DNA from: Tsuneonella amylolytica
Lineage (GTDB): Bacteria; Pseudomonadota; Alphaproteobacteria; Sphingomonadales; Sphingomonadaceae
NCBI RefSeq assembly: GCF_003626915.1
Contig: NZ_CP032570.1
Location: 558,001 to 622,000, forward strand
Direction: 5' to 3'
Length of the DNA: 64,000 nucleotides
Shown: one piece after another, positions 53,381 through 62,588 of the stretch
Layout of the letters: each line of letters begins with the position of its first letter
Position numbering within the stretch: position 1 is the stretch's first letter
Program-made: the position numbers and the translations under genes
The notes under the pieces: model-generated
Database searches by the model: none
Told to the model about the DNA's origin: nothing
The model's input: the letters and a program-made list of their open reading frames with translations, nothing else

Positions 53381-53979
53381 CCGCGCTTCTCGACCGACTG
53401 ACCCGCGTGTTCGAGGCGGGCCATGCGCGGGACATCGACCTCCTCACCGACGCGATGGCCCCGCCCGAGGACCTGCGCCCCGCGGCGGTGCTGATCGCGG
53501 TGACCGACCGGCCGGAACCCGGCGTCATCGTCACGCACCGCCCCGACACGATGCGCGCGCATCCCGGGCAGGCGGCCTTTCCCGGTGGCAAGATCGATCC
53601 CGGCGAAGACGCGGTCGAGGCCGCGCTGCGCGAGGCGTGGGAGGAACTGGCGCTCGATCCGAAACAGGTATCGGTCATCGGCACGTCCGACCCGTTCCGC
53701 ACCCGTACCGGTTACGACGTGACGCCCGTGCTCGCGGTCGTGCCCCCGGACCTGCCGCTCGTGCCGAACCCCGCCGAAGTACGCGAATGGTTCGAGCCGC
53801 CGCTCGCTTACATCCTCGACCCCGCCAACCGCACGCCGCGTACGGTGACGTGGGACGGGGCGGAGCGAACCTATTTCGAGATCGTCTGGCAGGGGCACCG
53901 TATCTGGGGTGTGACCGCCGCGATCATCGGCAATCTGTCGCGCCGGCTTGCTCTGGCGGAGCTGTTCGATGGCCGATAG
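53377..53979 (+). CDS. NUDIX hydrolase, coenzyme A pyrophosphatase-like
   Basis: 200 residues. The NUDIX box GGKIDPGEDAVEAALREAWEEL and an upstream AHPGQAAFPGG, the CoA-diphosphatase UPF0035 motif, place it with NudL/YeaB. It probably hydrolyses CoA or related nucleoside diphosphates. It overlaps DUF1285 by 4 bases and cca by 11 bases. Confidence 0.93.
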   Translation: MTALLDRLTRVFEAGHARDIDLLTDAMAPPEDLRPAAVLIAVTDRPEPGVIVTHRPDTMRAHPGQAAFPGGKIDPGEDAVEAALREAWEELALDPKQVSVIGTSDPFRTRTGYDVTPVLAVVPPDLPLVPNPAEVREWFEPPLAYILDPANRTPRTVTWDGAERTYFEIVWQGHRIWGVTAAIIGNLSRRLALAELFDGR

Positions 53980-55162
53980 CGTGAAAGCGACCCTGCCCGC
54001 CGCGGACTGGACGCAGCGACCGGCTCTGGCCGAACTCGTTGCCGCGCTTGGCCCGGGCAACGCGCGCTGGGTTGGCGGGGCGGTGCGCGACACGCTGCTG
54101 GGGTGCGATGCGCACGACATCGACGCCGCCACTCCGCTCACGCCAAAGCAAGTTATCGACCGGCTCGACGCAGTCGGCATTCGCACGATTCCCACCGGAA
54201 TCGACCACGGCACCGTCACCGCGATCGTCGAGGGCGGAAACGTCGAGATTACCTCGCTGCGCAAGGACGTCAGCACCGACGGGCGCCATGCGAAGGTGGA
54301 ATTTTCGAGCGACTGGAAGGAAGACGCCAGCCGCCGCGACTTCACCATCAACGCGCTCTATGCCGATCCCGGCACGCTGGAGGTCCACGACTATTTCGGC
54401 GGGGTCGCCGATCTTAAGGCCGGCCGCGTGCGCTTCATCGGCGATGCCCGCGCCCGCATCCGCGAGGATTACCTGCGGTTGCTCCGGTATTTCCGCTTCC
54501 AGACGCGCTTCGGCGGCGAACTCGATGCCGAGGCGGAAGAAGCCTGCGCCGAACTCGCGCCGGGGCTCAAGGGGCTCAGTCGCGAGCGGGTGGGATGGGA
54601 ACTACAGAACCTGCTCTCGCTGCCCGACCCGTCGGCCACCGTCGCGCGGATGCGGGACCTGGGGGTACTGCAGGTCGTCCTGCCCGAAAGCGGCCGCCAC
54701 GAAGCCGATAAGCTCGCCGAACTCGTCGCCGCCGAACGCGTTGCCGACCTAGCCCCCGACGCGATGCGGCGCCTCGCCGCGCTGCTGCCAGCCGTGCCTC
54801 CGGTGGCCGAGAGCGTGGCGGCACGCCTTCGCCTGTCGAAGAGTCAGCGCGAACGGCTCGCCTGCGCGGCAGCGCGCGACGTACGCGACGGCGACGATCC
54901 TCGCGCGCTCGCCTATGCCGTCGGCATCCCGTGCGCCACTGACCGCCTGTTGCTGACTGGCGGCGATGTCGGCCCCTTGCGCGATTGGGACTGCCCCAGC
55001 TTTCCGATGAAAGGCGGAGAGATCGTCGAGCGCGGCGTGGCGAAGGGGCCGGAGGTCGCCCGCGTATTGCGCGCGGTCGAGCGGCGTTGGATCGCGGAAG
55101 GCTTTCCCGACCGCGTCCGGGTGGAAGCCCTACTCGACGAAGAACTCGGCGCCAACAGATAA
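53969..55162 (+). CDS. cca: CCA tRNA nucleotidyltransferase
   Basis: 397 residues. The nucleotidyltransferase head has RWVGGAVRDTLLGCDAHDIDAAT with the catalytic DxD, then RRDFTINALY, DYFGGVADLKAGRVRFIGD and RIREDYLRLLRYFRFQTRFGG. It adds or repairs the tRNA 3' CCA. ATG 53969 has TGGCGGAG 5' of it and overlaps the NUDIX stop. Confidence 0.95.
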   Translation: MADSVKATLPAADWTQRPALAELVAALGPGNARWVGGAVRDTLLGCDAHDIDAATPLTPKQVIDRLDAVGIRTIPTGIDHGTVTAIVEGGNVEITSLRKDVSTDGRHAKVEFSSDWKEDASRRDFTINALYADPGTLEVHDYFGGVADLKAGRVRFIGDARARIREDYLRLLRYFRFQTRFGGELDAEAEEACAELAPGLKGLSRERVGWELQNLLSLPDPSATVARMRDLGVLQVVLPESGRHEADKLAELVAAERVADLAPDAMRRLAALLPAVPPVAESVAARLRLSKSQRERLACAAARDVRDGDDPRALAYAVGIPCATDRLLLTGGDVGPLRDWDCPSFPMKGGEIVERGVAKGPEVARVLRAVERRWIAEGFPDRVRVEALLDEELGANR

Positions 55163-55207
55163 GGCTTCAGGCAAGCTTCATGCTCGCTCGCGTAGACACG
55201 TGCTGTT

Positions 55208-55235
55208 GCCCTTTCCCGCGCAGCGCGGACAGGGC
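55208..55235. terminator. weak hairpin after cca
   Basis: GCCCT (55208-55212) and AGGGC (55231-55235) flank an inner CCGCG/CGCGG stem. No T-run follows, so termination is uncertain. Confidence 0.25.
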
Positions 55236-55409
55236 TTCGGCGACCGTCAGCGCGGTCCGCCAGCGCACTCGCGGTCCTTCGATCGCTGCCATGCCCCGCT
55301 GGGCTCTGGTGCGAAGCCTCGTCGCTTTGCAGGCGCACACAATCCCTTTCGTCGTTGGCGGCTTCGGCCCGCAGGCGGCACACGTTCGAAGTATTCTGGA
55401 GAGTCACTT

Positions 55410-55922
55410 ATGAAGTTCGCCCGTCTTGCAGCCCTCGCCGCAGTTGCCGCCGCCACTCTTCCCGCTGCCGCCATGGCGCAGGTTGCTGCCGGTGCCACCG
55501 TGTACGGCCCGCAAGGCGGGGTGGTCGGCACGATCGTGAGCGTGGAAGGCGGCGTGGTTACGCTCGATACCGGCACGCACAAGGCGCCGCTGCCCGAGAA
55601 CGCGTTCGGCAAGAGTGACAAGGGACCGACGATCACCGTCACGAAGATGCAGATCGACGACATGGTCTCGCAGCAGCTCGCCGCCGCAACCGCCGCGCGC
55701 GATACCGCGCTGGTCGCCGGCGCGCCGGTCGTCTCGGCCGGGGGAGCGCCGCTCGGCACGATCGACAGCGTGGAAGGCGATGCCGTCGTGCTTGCGAGCA
55801 CGTCGGGCAAGGTCGAGCTGAAGCGCGAACACTTCGCGGTGAACCAGCAGGGCGCGTTGATGGCCCTGTTCACCGCAGAACAGGTTGCAACCGCTGCGGC
55901 TTCCGCTATCAGTTCAGAGTAA
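55410..55922 (+). CDS. secreted two-repeat protein
   Basis: 170 residues. Signal peptide MKFARLAALAAVAAATLPAAAMA. Two related halves follow: GATVYGPQGGVVGTIVSVEGGVVTLDTGTHKAPLPENAF and GAPVVSAGGAPLGTIDSVEGDAVVLASTSGKVELKREHF, each a small beta unit of PRC-barrel-like look, joined by an Ala-rich helix. The function is unknown. GGAGAG precedes ATG 55410. A strong terminator follows. Confidence 0.8.
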   Translation: MKFARLAALAAVAAATLPAAAMAQVAAGATVYGPQGGVVGTIVSVEGGVVTLDTGTHKAPLPENAFGKSDKGPTITVTKMQIDDMVSQQLAAATAARDTALVAGAPVVSAGGAPLGTIDSVEGDAVVLASTSGKVELKREHFAVNQQGALMALFTAEQVATAAASAISSE

Positions 55923-55977
55923 TCTAATATTCAGTCTCCGAAGGCCCATCACCCCCGGGTCCTTCGGGTCGCTGAAG

Positions 55978-56020
55978 CGGGTCGGTTGCGTCAACGAGCG
56001 CAGCCGGCCCGTTTCTTTTT
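55978..56020 (+). terminator. rho-independent terminator after the two-repeat protein
   Basis: GGGTCGGTTGCG and CGCAGCCGGCCC pair (about 55979-56010, with G-U pairs), loop 8, followed by GTTTCTTTTT (56011-56020). An additional hairpin CCGAAGG/CCTTCGG at 55938-55967 precedes it and could serve parC on the other strand. Confidence 0.8.
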
Positions 56021-56044
56021 GAGCGCGAGCATTTCCCCGCCGCG

Positions 56045-58339
56045 TCATGGATCGAAGCGATTGGTCTTGGGGAAGCCCGTCGGCGGCATCCGGCCAGCCG
56101 CGCCGCGCGCGACCTTCCACTGCCAGATGTCGTTTTCGGTCCGGGTGCGGCCGGTTTCCCCGCCCATCGTCCAGCTGAGCCCGTCGGCGAGCGTGAAGGT
56201 CGTCGCGTCGCTCATCCCGCCGTCGCGATAGCGCTGCAGCGTGACGCCCTGCCCCCGGCCGAGGATGGGCAGTTCTTCGAGATGGAACACCACCAGCTTG
56301 CGGTTGTCGCCGACGACCGCGACGTGATCGTGCACGGGCGCAATCTCGCGCACGGTCGCCAGCTTGTTGCCGTCCTTCAGGTTGACGACCTGCCGCCCCT
56401 TGCGGGTTTCGGCGAGCAGTTCGTCCGTAACCGCGGCAAACCCCTTCCCGCTGGTCGCGGCGAGCAGCAACTGGCCCCTGGGCTTGTGCACCATCGCCGC
56501 GACGATGGTCGCGTCGGGGTCGATGTCGACCATCGTGCGGACCGGCTCTCCGAAGCCGCGGGCGCCCGGCAGCTTGTCGGCACCAAGCGTGAAGAACCGC
56601 CCGTCGTCGGCGGCCAGCAGGATGCGATCGGTCGTCTGGGCGTGGAGGACGAAGGCGGGTCCGTCGCCTTCTTTGTACTTCCATTCCTGGTCGAGAGGCA
56701 GGTGACCGCTCGCGCCGCGGATCCAGCCGCGTTCGGACAGGATGACCGTGACCGGCGCCTTTTCGATCATGGCCTGCGGGTCGTACTCCACCGTGGGCGC
56801 GGCTTCGGCGATCGTCGTGCGGCGGGCGCCGAGCCGGGTATCGAGGCCGTATTCCTTCTTCAGAGCCTCGAGATCGCGGCGCAGGCGGGTGCGCTGGCGC
56901 GCAGGCGAGCCCAGCAGCTTCTCGAGATCCGCCTGTTCCTTCAGCAGCGCGTCGCGCTCGCCGCGCAGTTCCATCTCCTCCAGCTTGCGCAAGCTGCGCA
57001 GCCGCATGTTGAGGATCGCCTCGACCTGCCGGTCGGTGAGGCCGAATTCGGCCATCATCACCGGCTTGGGCTCATCCTCTGTGCGGATGATCTCGATCAC
57101 CCGGTCTAGGTTGAGGTAGGCGACGATATAGCCTTCGACGAACTCCAGCCGCTTCGCGATCTGTTCCAGCCGGTGACGGCTGCGGCGCTGGAGAATGTCG
57201 ATCTGGCTGGCGATCCAGTTCCGCAGCAATTCGCCCAAGCCCATCACCATCGGCGTGCGCGTGGCGTCGAGGACGTTGAGGTTGAGGCCGAACCGAGTTT
57301 CGAGATCGGTCAGCTTGTAAAGCGACTCCCTCAGCAGTTCGGGATCGACGTTGCGGCTGCGCGGCACGAAGACGATGCGGATCGCCTCGTCGCTTTCGTC
57401 GCGGACGTCCTCCAGGATCGGCAGCTTCCTGTCGGCGATGAGCTGGGCCACCTGCTCGATCAGCTTGCCCTTCTGCACCTGGTACGGAATCTCGCTGACG
57501 ACGAGCTGCCACTGGCCGCCGCCCAGCCGCTCGATCCCAGCTTCGCGGTCGACCTGGTCCTTGGCTTCCGCAGCGAAGAACCGCGCGCGCATCCGGAAAC
57601 TTCCGCGACCGCTCTCGTAAGCGGCGGAGATCGTCTCCGCACTATCGACGACCAGCCCGCCGGTGGCGAAATCCGGTCCCTTGAACAGTTCCATCAGCCG
57701 CGCGTGCTCGACCGCTGGGTTGTCGAGCACCTCCAGCGCCGCGTCGACGATTTCGGACACGTTGTGGCTCGGAATGTTCGTCGCCATCCCGACCGCGATG
57801 CCGCTGGCGCCGTTGGCGAGCAGATTGGGGAACAGGCCGGGGAAGATCTCGGGCTCTTCCTCCTCGCCGTTGTAAGTGGGGATGAAGTTGACCGTGCCTT
57901 CGTCGAGGCCCTGCATCAGCAAGACGGCGGTGCGGGTCAGTCGCGCTTCGGTGTAGCGATAGGCGGCTGCATTATCGCCGTCGATGTTGCCGAAGTTGCC
58001 CTGCCCCTCGACAAGCGGATACCGCAGCGCGAAGTCCTGCGCGAGGCGAACCATCGCATCGTAGACCGACGCGTCGCCGTGCGGATGGTACTTGCCGATC
58101 ACGTCGCCGACGACGCGCGCACTTTTCTTGAAAGCGTCGGTGGGGGCGAGCCGCAACTGGCGCATGGCCCACAGCAGGCGGCGATGGACGGGCTTCAGTC
58201 CGTCGCGCAAGTCCGGCAGGCTGCGTGCGGTAATCGTGCTGAGCGCGTAGACCAGGTATCGTTCGGACAGGGCGCTGTCGAACGGGGCGTCGACGATCGC
58301 GTCGAACGGGTCCTTCTCTGCTTCGATCGTGTCGGCCAT
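56045..58339 (-). CDS. parC: DNA topoisomerase IV subunit A
   Basis: 764 residues. SERYLVYALSTITARSLPDLRDGLKPVHRRLLWAM, HPHGDASVYDAMVRLAQDF with Ser91 and Asp94 (the quinolone-determining pair), and catalytic Tyr129 in AAAYRYTEARLT. The C-terminal beta-pinwheel is present. It decatenates chromosomes with ParE, not seen here. No neighbour in its transcription unit is evident. Confidence 0.97.
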   Translation of the reverse strand: MADTIEAEKDPFDAIVDAPFDSALSERYLVYALSTITARSLPDLRDGLKPVHRRLLWAMRQLRLAPTDAFKKSARVVGDVIGKYHPHGDASVYDAMVRLAQDFALRYPLVEGQGNFGNIDGDNAAAYRYTEARLTRTAVLLMQGLDEGTVNFIPTYNGEEEEPEIFPGLFPNLLANGASGIAVGMATNIPSHNVSEIVDAALEVLDNPAVEHARLMELFKGPDFATGGLVVDSAETISAAYESGRGSFRMRARFFAAEAKDQVDREAGIERLGGGQWQLVVSEIPYQVQKGKLIEQVAQLIADRKLPILEDVRDESDEAIRIVFVPRSRNVDPELLRESLYKLTDLETRFGLNLNVLDATRTPMVMGLGELLRNWIASQIDILQRRSRHRLEQIAKRLEFVEGYIVAYLNLDRVIEIIRTEDEPKPVMMAEFGLTDRQVEAILNMRLRSLRKLEEMELRGERDALLKEQADLEKLLGSPARQRTRLRRDLEALKKEYGLDTRLGARRTTIAEAAPTVEYDPQAMIEKAPVTVILSERGWIRGASGHLPLDQEWKYKEGDGPAFVLHAQTTDRILLAADDGRFFTLGADKLPGARGFGEPVRTMVDIDPDATIVAAMVHKPRGQLLLAATSGKGFAAVTDELLAETRKGRQVVNLKDGNKLATVREIAPVHDHVAVVGDNRKLVVFHLEELPILGRGQGVTLQRYRDGGMSDATTFTLADGLSWTMGGETGRTRTENDIWQWKVARGAAGRMPPTGFPKTNRFDP

Positions 58340-58380
58340 GCGGCTGGCCCTAGCAGCGCCACGGGCAGGCGCTCAACGGC

Positions 58381-58406
58381 GGAACCGGATGATTTCCCCA
58401 CGCGTA
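58381..58406 (+). promoter_or_regulatory. EcfG-type promoter of the DJ-1/PfpI gene
   Basis: GGAAC (58381-58385), 17 bases, CGTA (58403-58406), three of four bases of CGTT. It ends 24 bases before the ATG at 58430. Confidence 0.5.
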
Positions 58407-58429
58407 GTTTGCCCGAAGGAGACAATGCC

Positions 58430-58975
58430 ATGCCCAAGCGCGTGATGATCATAGCCACCGACGGCTTCGAACAGTCGGAACTGGAAAAGCCCAAGGCCAA
58501 TCTCGAAGCTGCCGGCATTGAGACGGTCGTCGTCAGCATCGACGACGGAGAGATCAAGGGCTGGGATGAAGACGACTGGGGCAGCCCGGTCAAGGTCGAC
58601 ATGACGATCGAGGAAGTGTCGGAAGGCGACTACGACGCGCTCATGTTGCCCGGCGGTCAGATGAACCCCGACAAGCTGCGCATGAACGATGACGTGATCG
58701 CCATGATCAAGGACTTCGACAACGCCGACAAGCCGATTGCCGCGATCTGCCATGCCCCGTGGCTGCTTGTCGAGGCGGGCATCGTCGAAGGCCGAACCGT
58801 CACCAGCTGGCCGTCGGTTCGCACCGACCTCGAGAATGCCGGCGGCAAGGTCGTCGATCAGGAAGTCGCCTGTGACGGCAACCTCATCACGAGCCGCAAT
58901 CCGGACGACATTCCGGCGTTCAGCAAGGCGCTGATCTCGGCGATCGAGAACGCGAAGGTCCCCGAAGAAGCCTGA
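58430..58975 (+). CDS. DJ-1/PfpI family protein (type 1 glutamine amidotransferase-like)
   Basis: 181 residues. RVMIIATDGFEQSELEKPKANLEAAGI, LMLPGGQMNPDKLR, and the nucleophile elbow AAICHAPWLLVEAG with Cys107 and neighbouring His. The family holds stress proteases, glyoxalases and deglycases; the exact activity is open. ATG 58430 follows GAAGGAG. A candidate EcfG-type promoter upstream and a strong terminator downstream make it a monocistronic stress gene. Confidence 0.93.
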   Translation: MPKRVMIIATDGFEQSELEKPKANLEAAGIETVVVSIDDGEIKGWDEDDWGSPVKVDMTIEEVSEGDYDALMLPGGQMNPDKLRMNDDVIAMIKDFDNADKPIAAICHAPWLLVEAGIVEGRTVTSWPSVRTDLENAGGKVVDQEVACDGNLITSRNPDDIPAFSKALISAIENAKVPEEA

Positions 58976-59007
58976 CCAGCCCACCCGGTTCCGATCGGCA
59001 CGAAAGG

Positions 59008-59037
59008 CCTCGCCGGACCATCCGGCGGGGTCTTTTT
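59008..59037 (+). terminator. rho-independent terminator after the DJ-1/PfpI gene
   Basis: CCTCGCCGGA (59008-59017) and TCCGGCGGGG (59021-59030) pair around the short loop CCA, followed by TCTTTTT. Confidence 0.9.
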
Positions 59038-59108
59038 ACATTCGACCTTGAATTGCGGCCCAATTAAGGCATCATTGTGGCGGGAATGGGGCAGGAAGGA
59101 GTCGAGTG

Positions 59109-59993
59109 ATGCAAAGGAGTTTGGTTTTTCTCGGAGTTGTCACGATCGCACTGGCAGGTTGCAGCGAAGTCGATCGGCGCGAAGATGGTATGGGCGAGGG
59201 GGCGGAAGCGGCAGCGGACACCGCCGGGGCATCCGCGGAATCCATCGCGACCTTGGATGCCGTGGGCGATGTTCAGGAGCGCGCGACACTTCCCGCTTCG
59301 ATGCCGCAGCTCGCGTACGACTACGGCCTGTCGTTTCGCTTGCCCTCGCCCGACATCGGCAAGCTGATGCGCCGCCATGCGAGCGTTTGCGAGCAACAGG
59401 GTCCGGCATCCTGCCGGATCGTCGGCATGGACCTGTCCGGCGAAACCGACGGCACCGGGCGGCGCGGCACCCTGCAACTGGCGGTCGCCGCTTCGCACGC
59501 ACGGGCCGTCTCGGCGCTGCTGGAGGACGAAGCCGAACAGGCGGGGGCCGAGCAGGCATCCGCCACGATCGCCAGCGAGGAAGTGTCGAAGTCCATCGTC
59601 GATACCGAGGCCCGCATCCGCGCCCGCCAAGACTTGCGCGACCGGCTGACCGAAGTTCTCCGCACCCGCAAGGGCAGCGTTCGCGAACTGGTCGAGGCCG
59701 AACGCAGTGTCGCCGCGGTCAACGAGGAGATCGATCAGGCCCGGTCCTGGCTGGCGGAAACGAAGGGACGCGTGGCATTCAGCCGGATGGACATCGACTA
59801 CGCGCCCGCCGCCGCCCCGGTTGGCACCTTCATCGCACCTATCGAGGGCGCGCTGGGTTCGCTCAGTGGCATCCTCGGCACTATCGTGGCGCTGCTGATC
59901 GTGCTGCTTGCGATCGGTCTGCCGGTCGGAGGATTGGCGATGGGCGCGGTCTGGCTGCGGCGCAGGCTCGCGGCGCATCCGGTTGCGGGTTAG
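59109..59993 (+). CDS. DUF4349 lipoprotein
   Basis: 294 residues. Lipobox ALAGC (Cys18), an acidic linker, a beta/alpha region to about 140, then a coiled-coil segment typical of DUF4349 (IVDTEARIRARQDLRDRLTEVLRTRKGSVRELVEAERSVAAVNEEIDQARSWLAETKGRVAFSRMDIDY) and one C-terminal membrane helix (ILGTIVALLIVLLAIGLPVGGLAMG). GTG 59106 is a possible earlier start. The role is unknown, perhaps envelope quality control. Confidence 0.85.
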   Translation: MQRSLVFLGVVTIALAGCSEVDRREDGMGEGAEAAADTAGASAESIATLDAVGDVQERATLPASMPQLAYDYGLSFRLPSPDIGKLMRRHASVCEQQGPASCRIVGMDLSGETDGTGRRGTLQLAVAASHARAVSALLEDEAEQAGAEQASATIASEEVSKSIVDTEARIRARQDLRDRLTEVLRTRKGSVRELVEAERSVAAVNEEIDQARSWLAETKGRVAFSRMDIDYAPAAAPVGTFIAPIEGALGSLSGILGTIVALLIVLLAIGLPVGGLAMGAVWLRRRLAAHPVAG

Positions 59994-59996
59994 GCG

Positions 59997-60341
59997 TCAG
60001 GTCCGGCGCATGTCGTGGCTCTCGGCGGGCACGCGCACTGCGAGCCCGTCGAGTTCGGCGGCGAGGTCGATCTGGCACGACAGGCGGCTGGTGCGGCATG
60101 CCCCGGCGGCAAAGTCGAGCATGTCCTCTTCCTCCTCGCTCGCGGGCTGCAGGCGGTGGAACCAGTCGGGATCGACGATGACGTGGCAGGTCGAACAGGC
60201 CATCTGCCCTTCGCACGTCCCCTCGAGCGGCAGGCCCTTCGCCTGGCCGACCCGCAGGAGGTTGTCGCCCGGTGCGGCCTCGGCTTGCACCGTCCCGCCC
60301 TGCGGAGTAGTGAAGACGACGCGGATGGTATCCCCGCTCAC
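59997..60341 (-). CDS. 2Fe-2S ferredoxin (adrenodoxin type)
   Basis: 114 residues. Ligands Cys43, Cys49, Cys52 (CEGQMACSTC) and Cys89 (SCQ) have the adrenodoxin spacing. It probably supplies electrons to Fe-S or other enzymes. The GTG at 60341 overlaps the upstream cysteine desulfurase stop (GTGA). No ISC scaffold genes are near. Confidence 0.92.
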   Translation of the reverse strand: MSGDTIRVVFTTPQGGTVQAEAAPGDNLLRVGQAKGLPLEGTCEGQMACSTCHVIVDPDWFHRLQPASEEEEDMLDFAAGACRTSRLSCQIDLAAELDGLAVRVPAESHDMRRT

Positions 60342-61408
60342 TGCGAATCCGCCGCAGCATTGATGATGTTCGCCGCGCGCTCGATCTCGGCTTCGGTCGT
60401 GTAGCGGCCGAACCCGAGCCGGATCGAGCTTTTCGCTTGGGCGTCCGACAGGCCGATGGCCTTGAGTACGTGGCTCGGGCGGCCCGAGCCGCTGGCGCAT
60501 GCGGAGCCGGCGGAGAACATCACTTCGCGGCAATCGCTCATCAGGCGTGCGACGTCGAGACCTTCCTTCCGGATATTGAGGTTGCCGAACCAGCGGGCCG
60601 AGGCGCTGCCGTTCAGTTCCCAGTCGTGGAACAGCTCCCCGGCGCGGTCCCACAGCGCCTCGACATGCGCCCTGTCCGCATGCATCCGGTCCTTCGCCAG
60701 CGCGGCGGCCGCCCCCATTCCGGCGACCAGCGCGGGGCTCAGCGTGCCGGAACGCAGGCCGTACTCCTGCCCGCCGCCGGCCTGTACCTCCGCTAGTTCG
60801 ACGCCGTCGCGCACCCACAGCGCGCCGATGCCCTTGGGGCCGTGGAACTTGTGCGCGCTGATGGTGATCAAGTCGGCGCCGGTGACCTCGATCCGCCCGT
60901 ACGCCTGCACCGCATCGCACAGGTAGAGCGCGTGCGCACCCTTGGCCCTGCAATGCCAGTCGACCGTGGGCTGGATCGTCCCGATCTCGTTATTGACCGC
61001 CATCACGGCGACGAGGCGGGTATCGGAGGGCAAGTCCTGGTCGGCGTTGCACTGGCCGCTTTGCGCCACGTCCAGCATATGAATGCGCCCCGCATCGGCG
61101 GCGGTATCGAGCACAGCAGCGTGTTCGATCGCGGAAACCGATACGCTGCCGCCGGCGCCCGAACCGCGGATGGCGAGATTGATCGCCTCGGTCGCGCCCG
61201 AGGTGAAGATCACCCGCCCGCCCGGAGGCAACAGCGCGGCGACCTGGTCGCGGGCCAGCTCGATCGCGGCGCGGGCCATGCGGCCCATGCGGTGCGGACT
61301 GTGGGGATTGCCGAAACCTTCGCCGCCCGGCCCGTCAAGCCAGCGCAGCATCGCCTCCCGCGCCTCGGGCGCGAGCGGGGTTGTGGCCTGGTAGTCGAGA
61401 TAGATCAT
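60338..61408 (-). CDS. cysteine desulfurase (NifS/IscS-like), copy B
   Basis: 356 residues, class V aminotransferase. MIYLDYQATTPLAPEAREAM, IFTSGATEAINLAIRG, PLP Lys in ITISAHKFHGPKGIGALW, nucleophile Cys in SAGSACASG. It is shorter than copy A and shares much of its sequence pattern. The ATG overlaps the copy A stop by 4 bases. It delivers sulfur for Fe-S clusters or thiocofactors; its acceptor is unknown. Confidence 0.93.
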   Translation of the reverse strand: MIYLDYQATTPLAPEAREAMLRWLDGPGGEGFGNPHSPHRMGRMARAAIELARDQVAALLPPGGRVIFTSGATEAINLAIRGSGAGGSVSVSAIEHAAVLDTAADAGRIHMLDVAQSGQCNADQDLPSDTRLVAVMAVNNEIGTIQPTVDWHCRAKGAHALYLCDAVQAYGRIEVTGADLITISAHKFHGPKGIGALWVRDGVELAEVQAGGGQEYGLRSGTLSPALVAGMGAAAALAKDRMHADRAHVEALWDRAGELFHDWELNGSASARWFGNLNIRKEGLDVARLMSDCREVMFSAGSACASGSGRPSHVLKAIGLSDAQAKSSIRLGFGRYTTEAEIERAANIINAAADSQ

Positions 61409-62499
61409 GCGTCTACCATACCAAGCCAGACCTCGCAGAAGCGTTCCACCTCCGCCCGCGTCGTCGTCCAGCCGAAGCTGACGCGGATCGTGCGATCGGC
61501 GGTGTCGTCCGGCACGCCCATTGCCGTCAGGACGTGGCTGCGCTTCATGGTGCCGGACGAACACGCCGATCCCTGGCTGACGGAAATGCCGGCCATGTCG
61601 AAGCGCATGAGCTGCGCCTGCGCCGAGAGGCCGGGCATGGCGACGGCGCGGATGTAGGGCGTGGGGTCGGACAGGCGGTCGGACAGCCATTCGCCGCCCA
61701 TAGCGCGGACCTCGGCGGCGAACGCATCGAGCGGCTCGATCACGGCCGGGTCGATGTAGGGCTCGCTGCAAGCCTCGAGCGCCGCCGCCAAGCCGAGGAT
61801 TCCGGGCAGGTTCTCGGTCCCGCGCCGGTAGCCGCGCTCCTGCCCGCCGCCGGGGTGGAGCATTGCAAAGTCCTTCACCAGCAGCGCGCCCACGCCCACC
61901 GGGCCGCCGAACTTGTGGGCGGAGACGATTCCCATGTCGGCCATCCGGGGCAGCGCGAACTTGCCGGCGCTCTGCGCGCAATCGACGAGCAGGAGGCCGC
62001 CGTTGTCGTGCACGGTTTCCGCTGCGAAGCCGATGTGTTGACGATTTCCCGTCTCGGAATTGACATGCTGGACCGAGACGAGGGAGCGGTTTTCCGGATC
62101 GTCGGTCGGCAGGTCAGACGGCCGGCTTTCGGCCGAAAGCGCGCGCAAGTCGGCCGCCCCGTCGGGAAGCACCGGCAAGGTCCACTCGGGTCCGTCGCCC
62201 CGCAGGATGGCATCGTGTTCCACCGCGCTGGCGACATCGTGGACCGTCCTCGCCGTCTCGATGGCAAGTTCCGCCGCCTCGCTCGCACCCGAAGTGAAGA
62301 TCACCTCCCCTTCCCAGCCGAGAGCCGCCTTCACTCGCTCGCGCGCATCCTCCAGCGCGGCGCGCGCCTTGCGCCCTTCGGCGTGGGGCGAACTGGGATT
62401 GGCCCACAGCGCGAAGCCCGCCTCCATCGCCTCGCGCGCCTCGGGCCGCAGCGGAGTCGTGGCGGCATGGTCGAGGTAGATGCGGTTGCCGCCGGTCAC
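61405..62499 (-). CDS. cysteine desulfurase (NifS/IscS-like), copy A
   Basis: 364 residues from the GTG at 62499 (MTGGNRIYLDHAATTPLRPEAREAM). The PLP Lys in IVSAHKFGGPVGVGALL and catalytic Cys in SQGSACSSGTMKRSH are in place. A GTG at 62538 would add 13 residues. Next to copy B and the ferredoxin it forms a small sulfur-mobilising operon, divergent from the alpha/beta hydrolase. Confidence 0.92.
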   Translation of the reverse strand: MTGGNRIYLDHAATTPLRPEAREAMEAGFALWANPSSPHAEGRKARAALEDARERVKAALGWEGEVIFTSGASEAAELAIETARTVHDVASAVEHDAILRGDGPEWTLPVLPDGAADLRALSAESRPSDLPTDDPENRSLVSVQHVNSETGNRQHIGFAAETVHDNGGLLLVDCAQSAGKFALPRMADMGIVSAHKFGGPVGVGALLVKDFAMLHPGGGQERGYRRGTENLPGILGLAAALEACSEPYIDPAVIEPLDAFAAEVRAMGGEWLSDRLSDPTPYIRAVAMPGLSAQAQLMRFDMAGISVSQGSACSSGTMKRSHVLTAMGVPDDTADRTIRVSFGWTTTRAEVERFCEVWLGMVDA

Positions 62500-62588
62500 G
62501 ATTGCGATTTCGCCATTCGCGCCTATATAGCCGCCCACTTGGCAGGCGCCAGTCGCACCGCCGCAACCCGTTCAATCAAGGTCGTTTC

